This document shows positions 5,309 through 12,471 of a stretch of DNA of 12,471 nt, one piece after another. The notes under the pieces are model-generated. The model did not search any database. It was not told the DNA's origin and saw nothing but the letters and a program-made list of their open reading frames with translations. How positions within the stretch are numbered: the first letter of the stretch is position 1; the number at the start of each line of letters is the position of its first letter. The stretch comes from RGIG7213 sp045657205 (GTDB taxonomy: Bacteria; Bacillota; Clostridia; Oscillospirales; CAG-272), in the NCBI GenBank assembly GCA_045657205.1, contig JAZOSS010000080.1:1-12471 (forward strand). The letters run 5' to 3'. A program made the position numbers and the translations under genes.

Positions 5309-5881
5309 TTATTTTACGATTTCACCGTAGCACGTGCCGAAAGCGCATGCAGCGTTTGATTCATCTGTGTCGATGTGCATTGCAAGTGCAAACTTGGGGC
5401 TTACACGAACAACTGTGTCACCGAATATCGTTGTACGTTCGGAATCGACCTTAACGCTTACGATCTGCTTGTCCTCAACACCGAGAGCTGCTGCATCTTC
5501 GGGTGTCATGTGGATGTGACGCTTTGCGATGATAACGCCTTCGTCGAGCATAACCTCGCCGCAAGGACCTACAAGCTTAACGCCGGGTGTACCTGCAACG
5601 TCGCCGCTTTCCTTAACGGGAGCTGTAACGCCGAGTGTACGTGCGTCCGTGAAGGAAATTTCAACCTGGGAAGCAGGTCTTTCAGGACCGAGGATTATTA
5701 CGTTGGGAATATCCTTCTTGGGGCCTGATACAGTTACTCTTTCTTCGCAAGCGAACTGACCGGGCTGGCTCAAGTCCTTCTTGTGTGTAAGTGTTGCGCC
5801 TTTGCCGAAAAGTATTTCGACGTGTTCTCTTGTAAGATGAACGTGGCGCGCAGATGTTTCAACCAAAATCTTGTTTGCCAT
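5309..5881 (-). CDS. pduL: Phosphate propanoyltransferase (PduL-type phosphotransacylase)
   Basis: 190 residues. PduL interconverts acyl-CoA plus phosphate with acyl-phosphate plus CoA (propionyl-CoA or acetyl-CoA), feeding an acyl kinase for ATP. The two PduL half-domains are visible with their metal-binding histidines: HVH at 13-15, HIH at 122-124 (AKRHIHMTPEDAAALGV), and H169 in the C-terminal MHIDTDESNAA motif. The N-terminus starts directly at the domain (MANKILVETSARHVHL), lacking the helix that targets PduL to microcompartments, so this form is probably cytosolic. No shell-protein genes or acetate kinase are nearby. It may replace Pta in acetate or propionate formation. AAAGGAG precedes the ATG and a near-consensus promoter lies just upstream. 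First gene of the operon with the NifU-like and GGGtGRT genes. Confidence 0.92.
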   Translation of the reverse strand: MANKILVETSARHVHLTREHVEILFGKGATLTHKKDLSQPGQFACEERVTVSGPKKDIPNVIILGPERPASQVEISFTDARTLGVTAPVKESGDVAGTPGVKLVGPCGEVMLDEGVIIAKRHIHMTPEDAAALGVEDKQIVSVKVDSERTTIFGDTVVRVSPKFALAMHIDTDESNAACAFGTCYGEIVK

Positions 5882-5915
5882 TTATCTATCTCCTTTAAAT
5901 TTATTCACTTTGTGT

Positions 5916-5944
5916 ATTATACAACAAATTATCCAAAATGTAAA
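5916..5944 (-). promoter_or_regulatory. Sigma-A promoter of the pduL operon
   Basis: On the minus strand TTTACA (5939-5944) and a perfect TATAAT (5916-5921) are 17 nt apart. Transcription would begin near 5909, leaving a leader of about 28 nt before pduL, too short for a riboswitch. A near-consensus site fits strong constitutive expression. Confidence 0.8.
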
Positions 5945-6039
5945 TATAAAAATGCAAAATTTTCTTGTACTTTTAAAATTGTTTTCAAAAGTTGCCGAAG
6001 TCTGTAAAAAACAGATGTGCTTTATTATCCCACATATAA

Positions 6040-6078
6040 ATATGCACCGTAAAAAGATTTACCTTTTGCGATGCATAT
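6040..6078. terminator. Hairpin after the prfA operon, possible terminator
   Basis: ATATGCA (6040-6046) pairs with TGCATAT (6072-6078). The inner part (CCGTAAAAAG with CTTTTGCGA) extends the stem with a mismatch and a bulge around a short loop. It lies about 27 nt past the stop codon of the M18 peptidase gene and upstream of the pduL promoter. No strong T run follows on the minus strand, so its efficiency is doubtful. A second short inverted repeat, GCTTATGATAAGC (6080-6092), abuts it. Confidence 0.45.
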
Positions 6079-6104
6079 TGCTTATGATAAGCTGTTTTAA
6101 CTAT

Positions 6105-7502
6105 TTATTTTTCAAAAAATGCTTTTGTTGCCTTGTGCATATTGTAAACGTCTGCTTTTGAAACGACCTCGTACGGTGCGTGCATTGATATAACGGGAAC
6201 GCCTACGTCTATCGTGTCGATATTTCTTTCGGCTATATATTTTGCGACCGTACCGCCTCCGCCAAAATCGACCTTGCCAAGCTCTGCTGTCTGCCATACG
6301 ACGTTTGCGCTGTCGAATATCTTCGCTATTTTTGCAGTATATTCGCCCGTTGCATCGTTAGTGTCGGACTTTCCTCTTGCGCCTGTATATTTGCTTATGC
6401 CGACACCGCAGCCGATAACGGCGGAGTTGTTTTTCTCAAATGCGCTTGCAAAATTGGGATCATATGCGGCGTTAACGTCAGCGGAAAGGCACATTGAATT
6501 TGCACGCACTCGGCGTTCATTCTTACCGAGCGTTACGCATATATCCGTTATGATATCGTCAAGTATTGCACTTTTCATACCCGTTGAGCCGTTTGAACCC
6601 GTTTCCTCTTTATCTGCGAGAATCGCCATGATCGTGTGCTCGGGATTTTCAAGCGCAAACATAGCCGTAAGGGAGGGGTAAGCACACACTCTGTCGTCGT
6701 GACCGTATGCAGCAATAAGACTTCTGTCAAAGCCGACGTCGCGTGCTTTGTATTCGGGAACTATCTGAAGCTCTGCCGAAAGGAAGTCTTCCTCTGTTAT
6801 ACCGTACTTTTCGTAAAGAATGGACAATACGTTAAGCTTTATTTTTTCACTTACCGCATCGTCATCGTAAGGCGTTGAGCCGATAAGTATATTGAGCATT
6901 TCACCGCTTATACCCTCGGAGAGCGTTTTTGCGTACTGTTCTTTTCCGAGATGGGGAAGGATGTCGTTTATATAAAATACGGGATCGTTTATATCTTCAC
7001 CGACCGTTACGACTACCTTTTCGCCGTCTTTTTTGGTAACTATTCCGTGGAGCGACAAGGGAATTGCAACCCACTGGTATTTCTTTATACCGCCGTAGTA
7101 GTGCGTTCTGAAAAATGCCATACCGCCGTCTTCGTAAAGGGGAACGGCACGCAGGTCTATTGCGGGAGAGTCAATGTGCGATGCACAGATACGTATACCG
7201 TTTTCAATATCTTCAGAGCCGATAACGAACAAAAATACGCTTCTTTCTCTGTTTACGTAGTAGAATTTGTCGCCCTTTGATATGCTGTCACCGAAGTTGA
7301 ATTCCTTAAATCCGTTTTCTTTTGCAAGTCTTACGGCCTCCTCGGATGCCTCTCTTGCCGTTTTGCCTTTGTTAAGATAATCCTTGTATCCTTCGCAGTA
7401 GCTGTTTATTATATCCGTTTCTTCGGGATACTTTTCGTATGCAGTCTTCTTTTTATACGTCAGCTTTTCTGCAAGAAGCTGTCCTTTTGTCTTTTCAGCC
7501 AT
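6105..7502 (-). CDS. M18 family aminopeptidase
   Basis: 465 residues, the normal length for bacterial M18 (aspartyl aminopeptidase/LAP4-like) enzymes, which are cytosolic di-zinc exopeptidases removing N-terminal residues from peptides. The metal-site motifs appear in order: ASHIDSP with H109; GHDDRVCAYPSL with D270 as probable bridging Asp; DKEETGSNG with E299/E300 (general base and ligand); SADVNAAYDP with D342; and VISMHAPYEV with H441. All key residues look intact. It is the last gene of the prfA operon and starts directly after the transglycosylase stop codon (no gap), with GGAGG inside the end of that gene, so translation is probably coupled. A role in general peptide recycling is likely; substrate preference cannot be read from the sequence. 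Confidence 0.92.
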   Translation of the reverse strand: MAEKTKGQLLAEKLTYKKKTAYEKYPEETDIINSYCEGYKDYLNKGKTAREASEEAVRLAKENGFKEFNFGDSISKGDKFYYVNRERSVFLFVIGSEDIENGIRICASHIDSPAIDLRAVPLYEDGGMAFFRTHYYGGIKKYQWVAIPLSLHGIVTKKDGEKVVVTVGEDINDPVFYINDILPHLGKEQYAKTLSEGISGEMLNILIGSTPYDDDAVSEKIKLNVLSILYEKYGITEEDFLSAELQIVPEYKARDVGFDRSLIAAYGHDDRVCAYPSLTAMFALENPEHTIMAILADKEETGSNGSTGMKSAILDDIITDICVTLGKNERRVRANSMCLSADVNAAYDPNFASAFEKNNSAVIGCGVGISKYTGARGKSDTNDATGEYTAKIAKIFDSANVVWQTAELGKVDFGGGGTVAKYIAERNIDTIDVGVPVISMHAPYEVVSKADVYNMHKATKAFFEK

Positions 7503-8069
7503 TTATTTTTCCTCCAATATTTTTATATATTTCTCTCTTGCTTTTGATACTTTTTCAACGTACGATGATGTTTCCTCGAACGGTATGTTTATGAGGTGTC
7601 CGTTTTTTGATATTTCTTCATCGTCAAGCCACGTACGCACCTGCCCGTGTCCTGCATTATATGCGGCGTATACGGTTTCCCAAATATAGAATTGCTCATA
7701 ACAGTAGGAAAGATAATAAACACCGCAGTGTATACTTGTTTCGGGATCGGTCAATTTGTTTTCATCATAAGGTATGTTCGTTTTTCCGCACGCCCATTCG
7801 TATGTGTTCGGCATAAGCTGCATAAGTCCTTTTGCACCTTTTGATGATGTGGCATTGGGATCAAAATCGCTTTCTGTTTTTATTATTGCATAGACGACGT
7901 CCTGCGGTACATCATACATTTTTGAATACTTTTCAACGTATTCGCTGTATAAAACGGGATATTCGGCTTTCTCACGGCTGTCGAGAGCAGAGTCAACGAT
8001 ATATCCGAGAATGATTGCCGATATTATCAGAAGTATTGCCACAACACTTCTTTTTATTGCATCTGCCAT
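7503..8069 (-). CDS. Membrane-anchored lytic transglycosylase (SLT domain)
   Basis: 188 residues. An N-terminal hydrophobic helix (about 8-28) with no clear cleavage site acts as signal anchor, so the enzyme sits on the outer face of the cytoplasmic membrane. The SLT/GEWL-like domain covers about 40-185: YAIIKTESDFDPNATSSKGAKGL holds the catalytic Glu66, GLMQLMP (81-87) forms the substrate-cleft motif, and AAYNAGHGQV (135-144) is the third signature. It cleaves peptidoglycan glycan strands with formation of 1,6-anhydro-muramyl ends. It begins 1 nt after the coaE stop codon, with AAGGAG in the final coaE codons. The arrangement after coaE in a housekeeping operon fits wall remodelling during growth rather than a phage or secretion role. 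Confidence 0.92.
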   Translation of the reverse strand: MADAIKRSVVAILLIISAIILGYIVDSALDSREKAEYPVLYSEYVEKYSKMYDVPQDVVYAIIKTESDFDPNATSSKGAKGLMQLMPNTYEWACGKTNIPYDENKLTDPETSIHCGVYYLSYCYEQFYIWETVYAAYNAGHGQVRTWLDDEEISKNGHLINIPFEETSSYVEKVSKAREKYIKILEEK

Positions 8070-8070
8070 A

Positions 8071-8667
8071 TCACAACTCCTTTATTTCGTTTATAACGGA
8101 GGCGACTGCTTTTTCAAGCTCGTCAAGCCCGAGAGTGTTTTCTATCGTGTACGTGCAGTTTTCAATAAAAAATTCCTTCGGGTGCTGGTTGTTCAGCCGT
8201 TTTTCCGCATCGCTTACGCTTATGTTGTCGCGTGATATTATTCTTTTGATGAGAGTTTCTTTGTCCGCTGTAATGCCGAGGGTGATGTCGCATTTTTTAT
8301 CAAATCCGCTTTCAAAAAGCTGGGGGGCATCTATCACTGCGGCGTATGCACCGCACGCTTCGTATTCTTTCAGCATATCTTCGCTTGCGGAAAGGATGTG
8401 CCTGTGCGTTATTTTGTTAAGCGTATTAAGTGAATCCTTGCAGGAAAAAACGATGTTTGCAAGCTTTTTTCGGTCTATTCCGCCTGCATTGTCGGATATG
8501 GATAATCCGAACGTGCGTACAAGCTCACACACCAAAGGCGAATTATGCTTCAAAAGGGAATGATATACATCATCGGTATTTACACACGGTATGCCGTACT
8601 TTTTAAATGCGGCACACGCTTCACTTTTGCCTGCACCGCTTTGTCCTGTCAATCCTATTATCTTCAT
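8071..8667 (-). CDS. coaE: Dephospho-CoA kinase
   Basis: 198 residues, the usual CoaE length. It performs the last step of coenzyme A synthesis, ATP-dependent phosphorylation of the 3'-hydroxyl of dephospho-CoA, in the cytosol. The P-loop GQSGAGKS is at 8-15 after the typical MKIIGLTG start. The substrate-side motif VNTDDVYHSLL follows at about 29-39, and the lid region with basic residues (LIKRIISRDNIS) is near 146-157, before the C-terminal YTIENT segment common to CoaE proteins. It starts 1 nt after the Sua5 stop codon and ends 1 nt before the transglycosylase gene. No truncation is seen. Confidence 0.95.
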   Translation of the reverse strand: MKIIGLTGQSGAGKSEACAAFKKYGIPCVNTDDVYHSLLKHNSPLVCELVRTFGLSISDNAGGIDRKKLANIVFSCKDSLNTLNKITHRHILSASEDMLKEYEACGAYAAVIDAPQLFESGFDKKCDITLGITADKETLIKRIISRDNISVSDAEKRLNNQHPKEFFIENCTYTIENTLGLDELEKAVASVINEIKEL

Positions 8668-8668
8668 A

Positions 8669-9700
8669 TCAGACCTTTATTACGTTAAATCCTGCCGCAC
8701 GTATGAGTCGGTTGAGGACTGCAAGACCGACTCCGTCGCTGTCGGGGATGACGGAATAGACGGTGTTTGCACCGCTGTTATTAAATCCTCTTAAATATCC
8801 GAACAGCACGTGCGCCTGCGACGTGTGGGAGTGTTCAAGATACTTTACGTTTTTGCCTTTTATTTCGTCCTTATGTTCGGAATAGCAAAGAACACCTGTT
8901 AAGGGATCTTCTGCAAGCTTTTCTTTGAAAAAAGCGATGATATCGTTTTCGCTTCCGTCAACGAGATAAACGGGCGCCTCGGGCGCGTAATGCTTATACA
9001 TCATCCCGGGGGATTCCGCTTTTTGACCTTCTTCCAATTTGTTAAGTATTGCGTCCGATACGGTGAGCTTCGGACATATACAGCGGAGCATTTCTTCATC
9101 AACTGCCCCCGGTCGGAGAAGTACGAGCTCGTCACCGTTTATTTTTACAACGGTGGATTCAAGACCTATTTCGCATTCTCCGCCGTCGATTATCATATCA
9201 ACTTTTCCGTCCAAGTCCTCAATAACGTGCGATGCCTCTGTCGGGGAGGGTTTGCCCGACGTATTTGCCGACGGTGCGGCGATCGCCGTGTTTGCATATT
9301 TTATCAAAGCACGTGCCGTTTCGTTTGACGGTATTCTGACGGCTACCGTGTCAAGACCTCCCGTGACGGTGTCGGGGATAATATCCTTTTTCGGCATAAT
9401 TACAGTGAGGGGTCCGGGTGAAAACGCTTCGGTAAGCTTATAATAAAGCTCGTTTGTATAAGCGTATTTTTCGGCATCTTCAGCATCCGCTACGTGTATT
9501 ATGAGGGGGTTATTCGAAGGGCGCCCCTTTGCTTCATATATCTTCAGTGCCGCATCGGATGCAAGCGCATCGGCACCGAGTCCGTATACCGTTTCCGTCG
9601 GGAAAGCAACAAGTCCGCCTGCCTTTATTATTTCTGCCGCTTTTTGTATTATACGTTCGTCGGCATCCGTTTTTGATATTCTCTCAATTACGGTTTTCAT
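8669..9700 (-). CDS. L-threonylcarbamoyladenylate synthase (Sua5/YwlC type)
   Basis: 343 residues. It makes threonylcarbamoyl-AMP from threonine, bicarbonate and ATP for the universal t6A37 modification of ANN-decoding tRNAs. The YrdC-like catalytic domain covers about 10-205: PTETVYGLG at 34-42, KGRPSNNPL at 58-66, SANTSGKPSPT at 144-154 and LLRPG near 194-198. The linker SPGMMYKHYAP (230-240) and a C-terminal Sua5 domain (about 240-343) mark it as the long Sua5/YwlC form, not short TsaC. The start ATG overlaps the prfA stop by one base (TAATG). Partner genes tsaB, tsaD and tsaE are not in the window. The neighbouring prfA gene fits the common clustering of translation genes. Confidence 0.95.
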   Translation of the reverse strand: MKTVIERISKTDADERIIQKAAEIIKAGGLVAFPTETVYGLGADALASDAALKIYEAKGRPSNNPLIIHVADAEDAEKYAYTNELYYKLTEAFSPGPLTVIMPKKDIIPDTVTGGLDTVAVRIPSNETARALIKYANTAIAAPSANTSGKPSPTEASHVIEDLDGKVDMIIDGGECEIGLESTVVKINGDELVLLRPGAVDEEMLRCICPKLTVSDAILNKLEEGQKAESPGMMYKHYAPEAPVYLVDGSENDIIAFFKEKLAEDPLTGVLCYSEHKDEIKGKNVKYLEHSHTSQAHVLFGYLRGFNNSGANTVYSVIPDSDGVGLAVLNRLIRAAGFNVIKV

Positions 9701-10761
9701 TATGATTTAAGCTTTTCAGCCGTGTCGACGTTTATGATGTAATCTATCATTTCGGATATATTTCCGTTCAGAAAGCTTTCAAGCGTGTATGAGGTGTAAC
9801 CGACTCTGTGGTCCGTAACGCGTCCCTGCGGATAGTTGTACGTTCTTATACGCTCGCTTCTGTCGCCTGTGCCGACCTGGCTTTTCCTTTCGTTTGCGAT
9901 TTTATCGTGCTGTTCCTGCGTTTTCATATCGTAAAGCTTCGTACGTAAAAGCTTCATCGCCTTGTCCTTGTTTTTGAACTGGCTTCTTTCGTCCTGACAT
10001 TCGATGATTATGCCCGAGGGCTTGTGATAAAGTCTTATGGCGGATTCCGTTTTGTTTACGTGCTGACCGCCTGCGCCGCTGCTTTTGCACGTTTCGAATT
10101 TGATATCGGCAGGATTTATTTCAATTTCAACGTCCTCGGCTTCGGGAAGTACGGCGACCGTTACGGTCGATGTGTGTATTCTGCCCTGAGCCTCCGTTTC
10201 GGGTACACGCTGTACGCGGTGTACGCCCGATTCAAATTTCAGCTTTGAGTATGCACCGTCACCCATAACGGTGAAGGAAACCTCCTTGAAACCGCCGAGC
10301 CCCGTTTCGTTTACGCTTAAAAGCTCCGTTTTCCAGCCGACGGATTCGGCGTACATCGTGTACATTCTGTACAGTACGTAGGAGAAAAGTGCCGCTTCGT
10401 CACCGCCTGCTCCTGCTCTTATTTCAATTATTACGTTTTTATCGTCGTTTTCATCTCTCGGCAAAAGGAGTATTTTAAGCTCGTTCAACGTACGCTCGAT
10501 GCCTTCCTTTGACAAAAGAAGCTCTTCTGTCAGCATCTCCTTCATATCCTCGTCGGGTTTGTCGGCAAGAAGTTCTTCAGCATATTCTTTTTGCTCTGTA
10601 AACGATTTGTATTCTCTGTATTTTTCTATTATGGGAGCTAAACGCTTGTATTCTTTCATAAGGGACTTGTATTTTTCCTGGTCGGAAATAATATCGCTGT
10701 CTGAAAGATCCTTTTCTATCTGTATGAATTTTTCTTCCGCTTCTTTGAGCTTATCGGTCAT
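9700..10761 (-). CDS. prfA: Peptide chain release factor 1
   Basis: 353 residues. RF1 reads UAA and UAG in the ribosomal A site and triggers hydrolysis of peptidyl-tRNA. The stop-codon reading motif is PET (187-189, within HRVQRVPETEAQGRIHTS), the RF1 PxT type and not the SPF of RF2. The catalytic GGQ is at 231-233 (SSGAGGQHVNKTESAIR). The N-terminal coiled region (1-100) and C-terminal tail are complete. Its ATG overlaps the DUF951 stop by four bases (ATGA) and its stop overlaps the Sua5 start by one, so translation is coupled at both ends. The PrmC methyltransferase gene, often next to prfA, is not adjacent here. Confidence 0.97.
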   Translation of the reverse strand: MTDKLKEAEEKFIQIEKDLSDSDIISDQEKYKSLMKEYKRLAPIIEKYREYKSFTEQKEYAEELLADKPDEDMKEMLTEELLLSKEGIERTLNELKILLLPRDENDDKNVIIEIRAGAGGDEAALFSYVLYRMYTMYAESVGWKTELLSVNETGLGGFKEVSFTVMGDGAYSKLKFESGVHRVQRVPETEAQGRIHTSTVTVAVLPEAEDVEIEINPADIKFETCKSSGAGGQHVNKTESAIRLYHKPSGIIIECQDERSQFKNKDKAMKLLRTKLYDMKTQEQHDKIANERKSQVGTGDRSERIRTYNYPQGRVTDHRVGYTSYTLESFLNGNISEMIDYIINVDTAEKLKS

Positions 10762-10964
10762 GCCAAGCTCTCCTTTTCGTTCTTTTCTATCTTCTTTATA
10801 CTTTTTTCAAGCTTTACTCTCGGTACTGTAACGTCACGTCCGCAGGATGTGCATACTATCCGTATGTCGGACCCTACACGCATTACTCTGAATGATTTGT
10901 TTCCGCACGGGTGCTGTTTTTTCATTACGAGCACGTCACCGACCTCTATCTTTGGTATTTCCAT
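10758..10964 (-). CDS. DUF951 family small protein
   Basis: 68 residues from the ATG at 10964. An in-frame ATG at 10976 exists, but GAGG lies 6 nt before the inner ATG and nothing suitable precedes the outer one. The protein has the DUF951 pattern: VGDVLVMKKQHPCGNKSF, then VGSDIRIVCTSCGRDVTVPR. Its HPCG and CTSCG cysteines could form a small zinc-binding site, followed by a Lys-rich tail. Members (for example B. subtilis YyzM) are conserved in Firmicutes, usually by housekeeping genes; function unknown, with a small nucleic-acid or ribosome-associated role plausible but unproven. First gene of the prfA operon, overlapping prfA by 4 nt. Confidence 0.85.
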   Translation of the reverse strand: MEIPKIEVGDVLVMKKQHPCGNKSFRVMRVGSDIRIVCTSCGRDVTVPRVKLEKSIKKIEKNEKESLA

Positions 10965-10970
10965 ATTGAT

Positions 10971-10974
10971 CCTC
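10971..10974 (-). promoter_or_regulatory. Ribosome binding site that sets the DUF951 start
   Basis: GAGG on the minus strand, 6 nt before the ATG at 10964. It overlaps the alternative ATG at 10976, so that start is less likely. Confidence 0.55.
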
Positions 10975-11010
10975 ATTATGTCAAACGCATATAGTAATTA
11001 TATGTGAGCC

Positions 11011-11039
11011 ATTATATCATATATATATAAGTAAATCAA
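11011..11039 (-). promoter_or_regulatory. Strong extended sigma-A promoter of the prfA operon
   Basis: On the minus strand TTGATT (11034-11039), a 17-nt spacer and TATAAT (11011-11016) preceded by TGA, an extended -10 element. Transcription would begin near 11004, giving a leader of about 40 nt before DUF951. It lies between the M50 protease stop and DUF951, which supports an operon boundary here. Confidence 0.82.
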
Positions 11040-11086
11040 TAGAACATTTGGATATTTTTTTAAAACAAACCGTGTGATGAGCTGTT

Positions 11087-11653
11087 TCAAAGGCGGTGTT
11101 CTTCATCTGTGACTGATGCAAAAAGACACAGGCAAAACAGGAAAAGCGAAAAATTTTCTCCCGTTTTAAAAAGAATATAGACCGATATTTGCCATAACAC
11201 GAACAGAGATAAAAAAGATAATATCCTGCAAAATATTTCAGCTTTTCTTTCAAAATGCGGATAGAGCAGAGAATAGATCACTCTTCCTCCGTCAAGCGTT
11301 TCGGCAGGTATCGCATTGAGCACGGCGTAAGCAAGACTGTATGTACCGAAAGATGTTTGCGGAAGGAGTAAAAAGGATAGAATATTTGCAAATATTCCGC
11401 CCGAAAATATCAAAATATCCTCTTTATAAGACGTTATTCCTGCTTTTTTAATATCCGCACCGCCAAAGCCTATACATATTTCTTCGGTTTTTGCACCGCA
11501 AAGAGCAGATGCGAATATATGCCCTGCCTCGTGCAGGAAAGATGCAAGGATCATAAAAAAAGTGTCCGCCGTGCCGTATGAGTAAATAAAAACAGTAAGT
11601 GCCATAACGAATACGGCACTTACTTTTATTTTCCTTGAAAGATATATGTACAA
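11087..11653 (-). CDS. Small site-2 protease (M50 family metalloprotease)
   Basis: 188 residues, TTG start at 11653. Several hydrophobic segments make it an integral membrane protein. The zinc motif HEAGH is at 41-45 within a helix (LASFLHEAGHIFASAL), and the second motif NAIPAETLDGGRV is at 113-125, with D121 as the third zinc ligand. This is the layout of SpoIVFB-like enzymes, which cut transmembrane substrates inside the membrane. No PDZ or CBS domain is visible. The substrate is unknown; a sporulation link or cleavage of an anti-sigma factor are both possible, but the anti-sigma gene in this window lies 10 kb away. It follows lplA by 2 nt. No clear terminator was found after its stop codon. 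Confidence 0.88.
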   Translation of the reverse strand: MYIYLSRKIKVSAVFVMALTVFIYSYGTADTFFMILASFLHEAGHIFASALCGAKTEEICIGFGGADIKKAGITSYKEDILIFSGGIFANILSFLLLPQTSFGTYSLAYAVLNAIPAETLDGGRVIYSLLYPHFERKAEIFCRILSFLSLFVLWQISVYILFKTGENFSLFLFCLCLFASVTDEEHRL

Positions 11654-11655
11654 TA

Positions 11656-12471
11656 TCAGCCTCCGCAGATAAGCTCTGAAAGTTCCTTTGAGTCTATTTT
11701 GTGAAATCCTCCGATATTCGACAGTATCTTGAAAACGTCTGAAGGGGTATATTTTGCACCTTTCAACGAGTCGGTGAGAGTGGCGATATCTCCGCTGTAG
11801 AAGAAATCTCCGCTGAATGAGATGTTTTCGATAACGCTGTGCTTAACGTCAACGCCGACCGATACAAGACCGCCTTCGAAGCGATGCTTTGCCGTATAGC
11901 CGAAGGAGGGGTTTACGCCGTAGATGAAGTCCCAGGAAGCAAGATATTCAGCTTCGGGAGTTATCTTTTCGATATCCTTTTGTGCATTTATCACGGTATC
12001 TCCGTCAACTACCGACCAGAGTAAGGATTTGAACTGTTCGTACGTGAGCTTTTCTTCGGCAATGTCCGATATATTTCTGACTCTTGAACGTACGCTTTTT
12101 ATACCCTTCGACATCATTTTGCCCTCTTCCGTCATAAGGGCATTTTCCATACGTTCAAAATCTACGTTGAACAGTATGGAGCCGTGGTGCAAAAGTCCGT
12201 ATTCGTTTTCCATTCTTGCGTTACCGCAAATTTTGAAGCCGTCGGCTAAAAGATCGTTTCGTCCCGAATACGACACGTTTTTTACACCGAGTGATGATAT
12301 GGCACGTGCGATATCGTCGCTGCACTCGGCAAAAGATACGTCAGCACCTTTTTTCTTCGGATAGAATTTTGAATACATAACGCCGCCGAGGTCTGCATAT
12401 ACAGTGCCGCCGCCGCTTTTTCTTCGGCTTACGGTTATGTCGTTTTCTTTTGCATAAGCAAGATTGACTTC
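11656..12471 (-). CDS. lplA: Lipoate-protein ligase, partial (N-terminus beyond window)
   Basis: The frame is open through the right edge, with 271 codons visible. The ATG at 12378 is internal: the 31 codons before it encode the family signature RRKSGGGTVYADLGGV (residues 16-31 of the visible part), matching the RRxSGGGxVYHD motif of the lipoate/biotin ligase fold. The active-site lysine is K80 in FKICGNARM, followed by LLHHGSILFNVDF. A C-terminal accessory domain covers about the last 110 residues. The enzyme activates lipoate with ATP and attaches it to lysines of glycine cleavage H protein or 2-oxoacid dehydrogenase E2 subunits. About 40-60 residues are probably missing. It is followed by the M50 protease gene with almost no gap. 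Confidence 0.9.
   Translation of the reverse strand, partial: EVNLAYAKENDITVSRRKSGGGTVYADLGGVMYSKFYPKKKGADVSFAECSDDIARAISSLGVKNVSYSGRNDLLADGFKICGNARMENEYGLLHHGSILFNVDFERMENALMTEEGKMMSKGIKSVRSRVRNISDIAEEKLTYEQFKSLLWSVVDGDTVINAQKDIEKITPEAEYLASWDFIYGVNPSFGYTAKHRFEGGLVSVGVDVKHSVIENISFSGDFFYSGDIATLTDSLKGAKYTPSDVFKILSNIGGFHKIDSKELSELICGG
11660..11664 (-). promoter_or_regulatory. Ribosome binding site supporting a TTG start
   Basis: GGAGG on the minus strand, formed by the last codons of lplA, 6 nt before TTG at 11653. The next in-frame ATG is codon 18, inside the first membrane helix and without such a site, so TTG is the best start for the M50 protease. Confidence 0.7.

Noticed and set aside
5882..6104. 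Riboswitch or small RNA between the two operons
   Set aside because: The predicted pduL leader is only about 28 nt, and the rest contains a hairpin near the end of the upstream operon but no known riboswitch core.
8015..8563. 182-residue plus-strand reading frame
   Set aside because: It lies antisense to coaE, which has a full set of family motifs. Other long plus-strand frames in the operons were rejected for the same reason.

Overview
The window looks like chromosomal DNA from a low-to-moderate GC Firmicute of the class Clostridia, perhaps an uncultured gut lineage. This is inferred from gene content (a DUF951 protein, a GGGtGRT protein with a NifU-like partner, an ECF sigma/anti-sigma pair with a DUF4367-like domain), strong AGGAGG-type ribosome binding sites and sigma-A-like promoters. 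All supported genes lie on the minus strand, so transcription runs from high to low coordinates. No tRNA, rRNA, CRISPR array, integrase or transposase was seen.

Right to left: (1) 12471-11087 holds the 3' part of a lipoate-protein ligase gene, cut by the window edge, followed by a small M50 site-2 protease that starts at TTG. (2) 10964-6105 is a packed six-gene operon behind a strong promoter: DUF951 protein, release factor 1 (prfA), threonylcarbamoyl-AMP synthase (Sua5/YwlC), dephospho-CoA kinase (coaE), a membrane-anchored lytic transglycosylase and an M18 aminopeptidase. Its five junctions run from a 4-nt overlap to a 1-nt gap. (3) 5881-3570 is a second operon with its own promoter: PduL phosphotransacylase, a NifU-like Fe-S scaffold protein and the uncharacterised GGGtGRT protein. 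(4) 3567-2302 is an apparent insertion that carries one AT-rich gene for an RCC1-repeat lipoprotein. It is flanked by 80-bp direct repeats (3568-3647 and 2222-2301, one mismatch), both copies of the 3' end of the GGGtGRT gene. The hairpin that probably ended the operon now lies beyond the second copy. (5) 2221-1678 has no convincing gene but holds several hairpins and a promoter. (6) 1677-1 is an ECF sigma factor, its membrane anti-sigma factor and a secreted Cys/His-containing protein cut by the left edge.

Functionally, the prfA operon combines translation termination, tRNA t6A synthesis, CoA synthesis and wall or peptide turnover, a housekeeping set. The pduL operon joins acyl-CoA/acyl-phosphate exchange to a probable Fe-S protein pair of unknown role. 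The sigma operon is a typical envelope-signalling unit. The most unusual structure is the lipoprotein cassette between duplicated gene ends, which looks like site-specific insertion or duplication without a visible recombinase.
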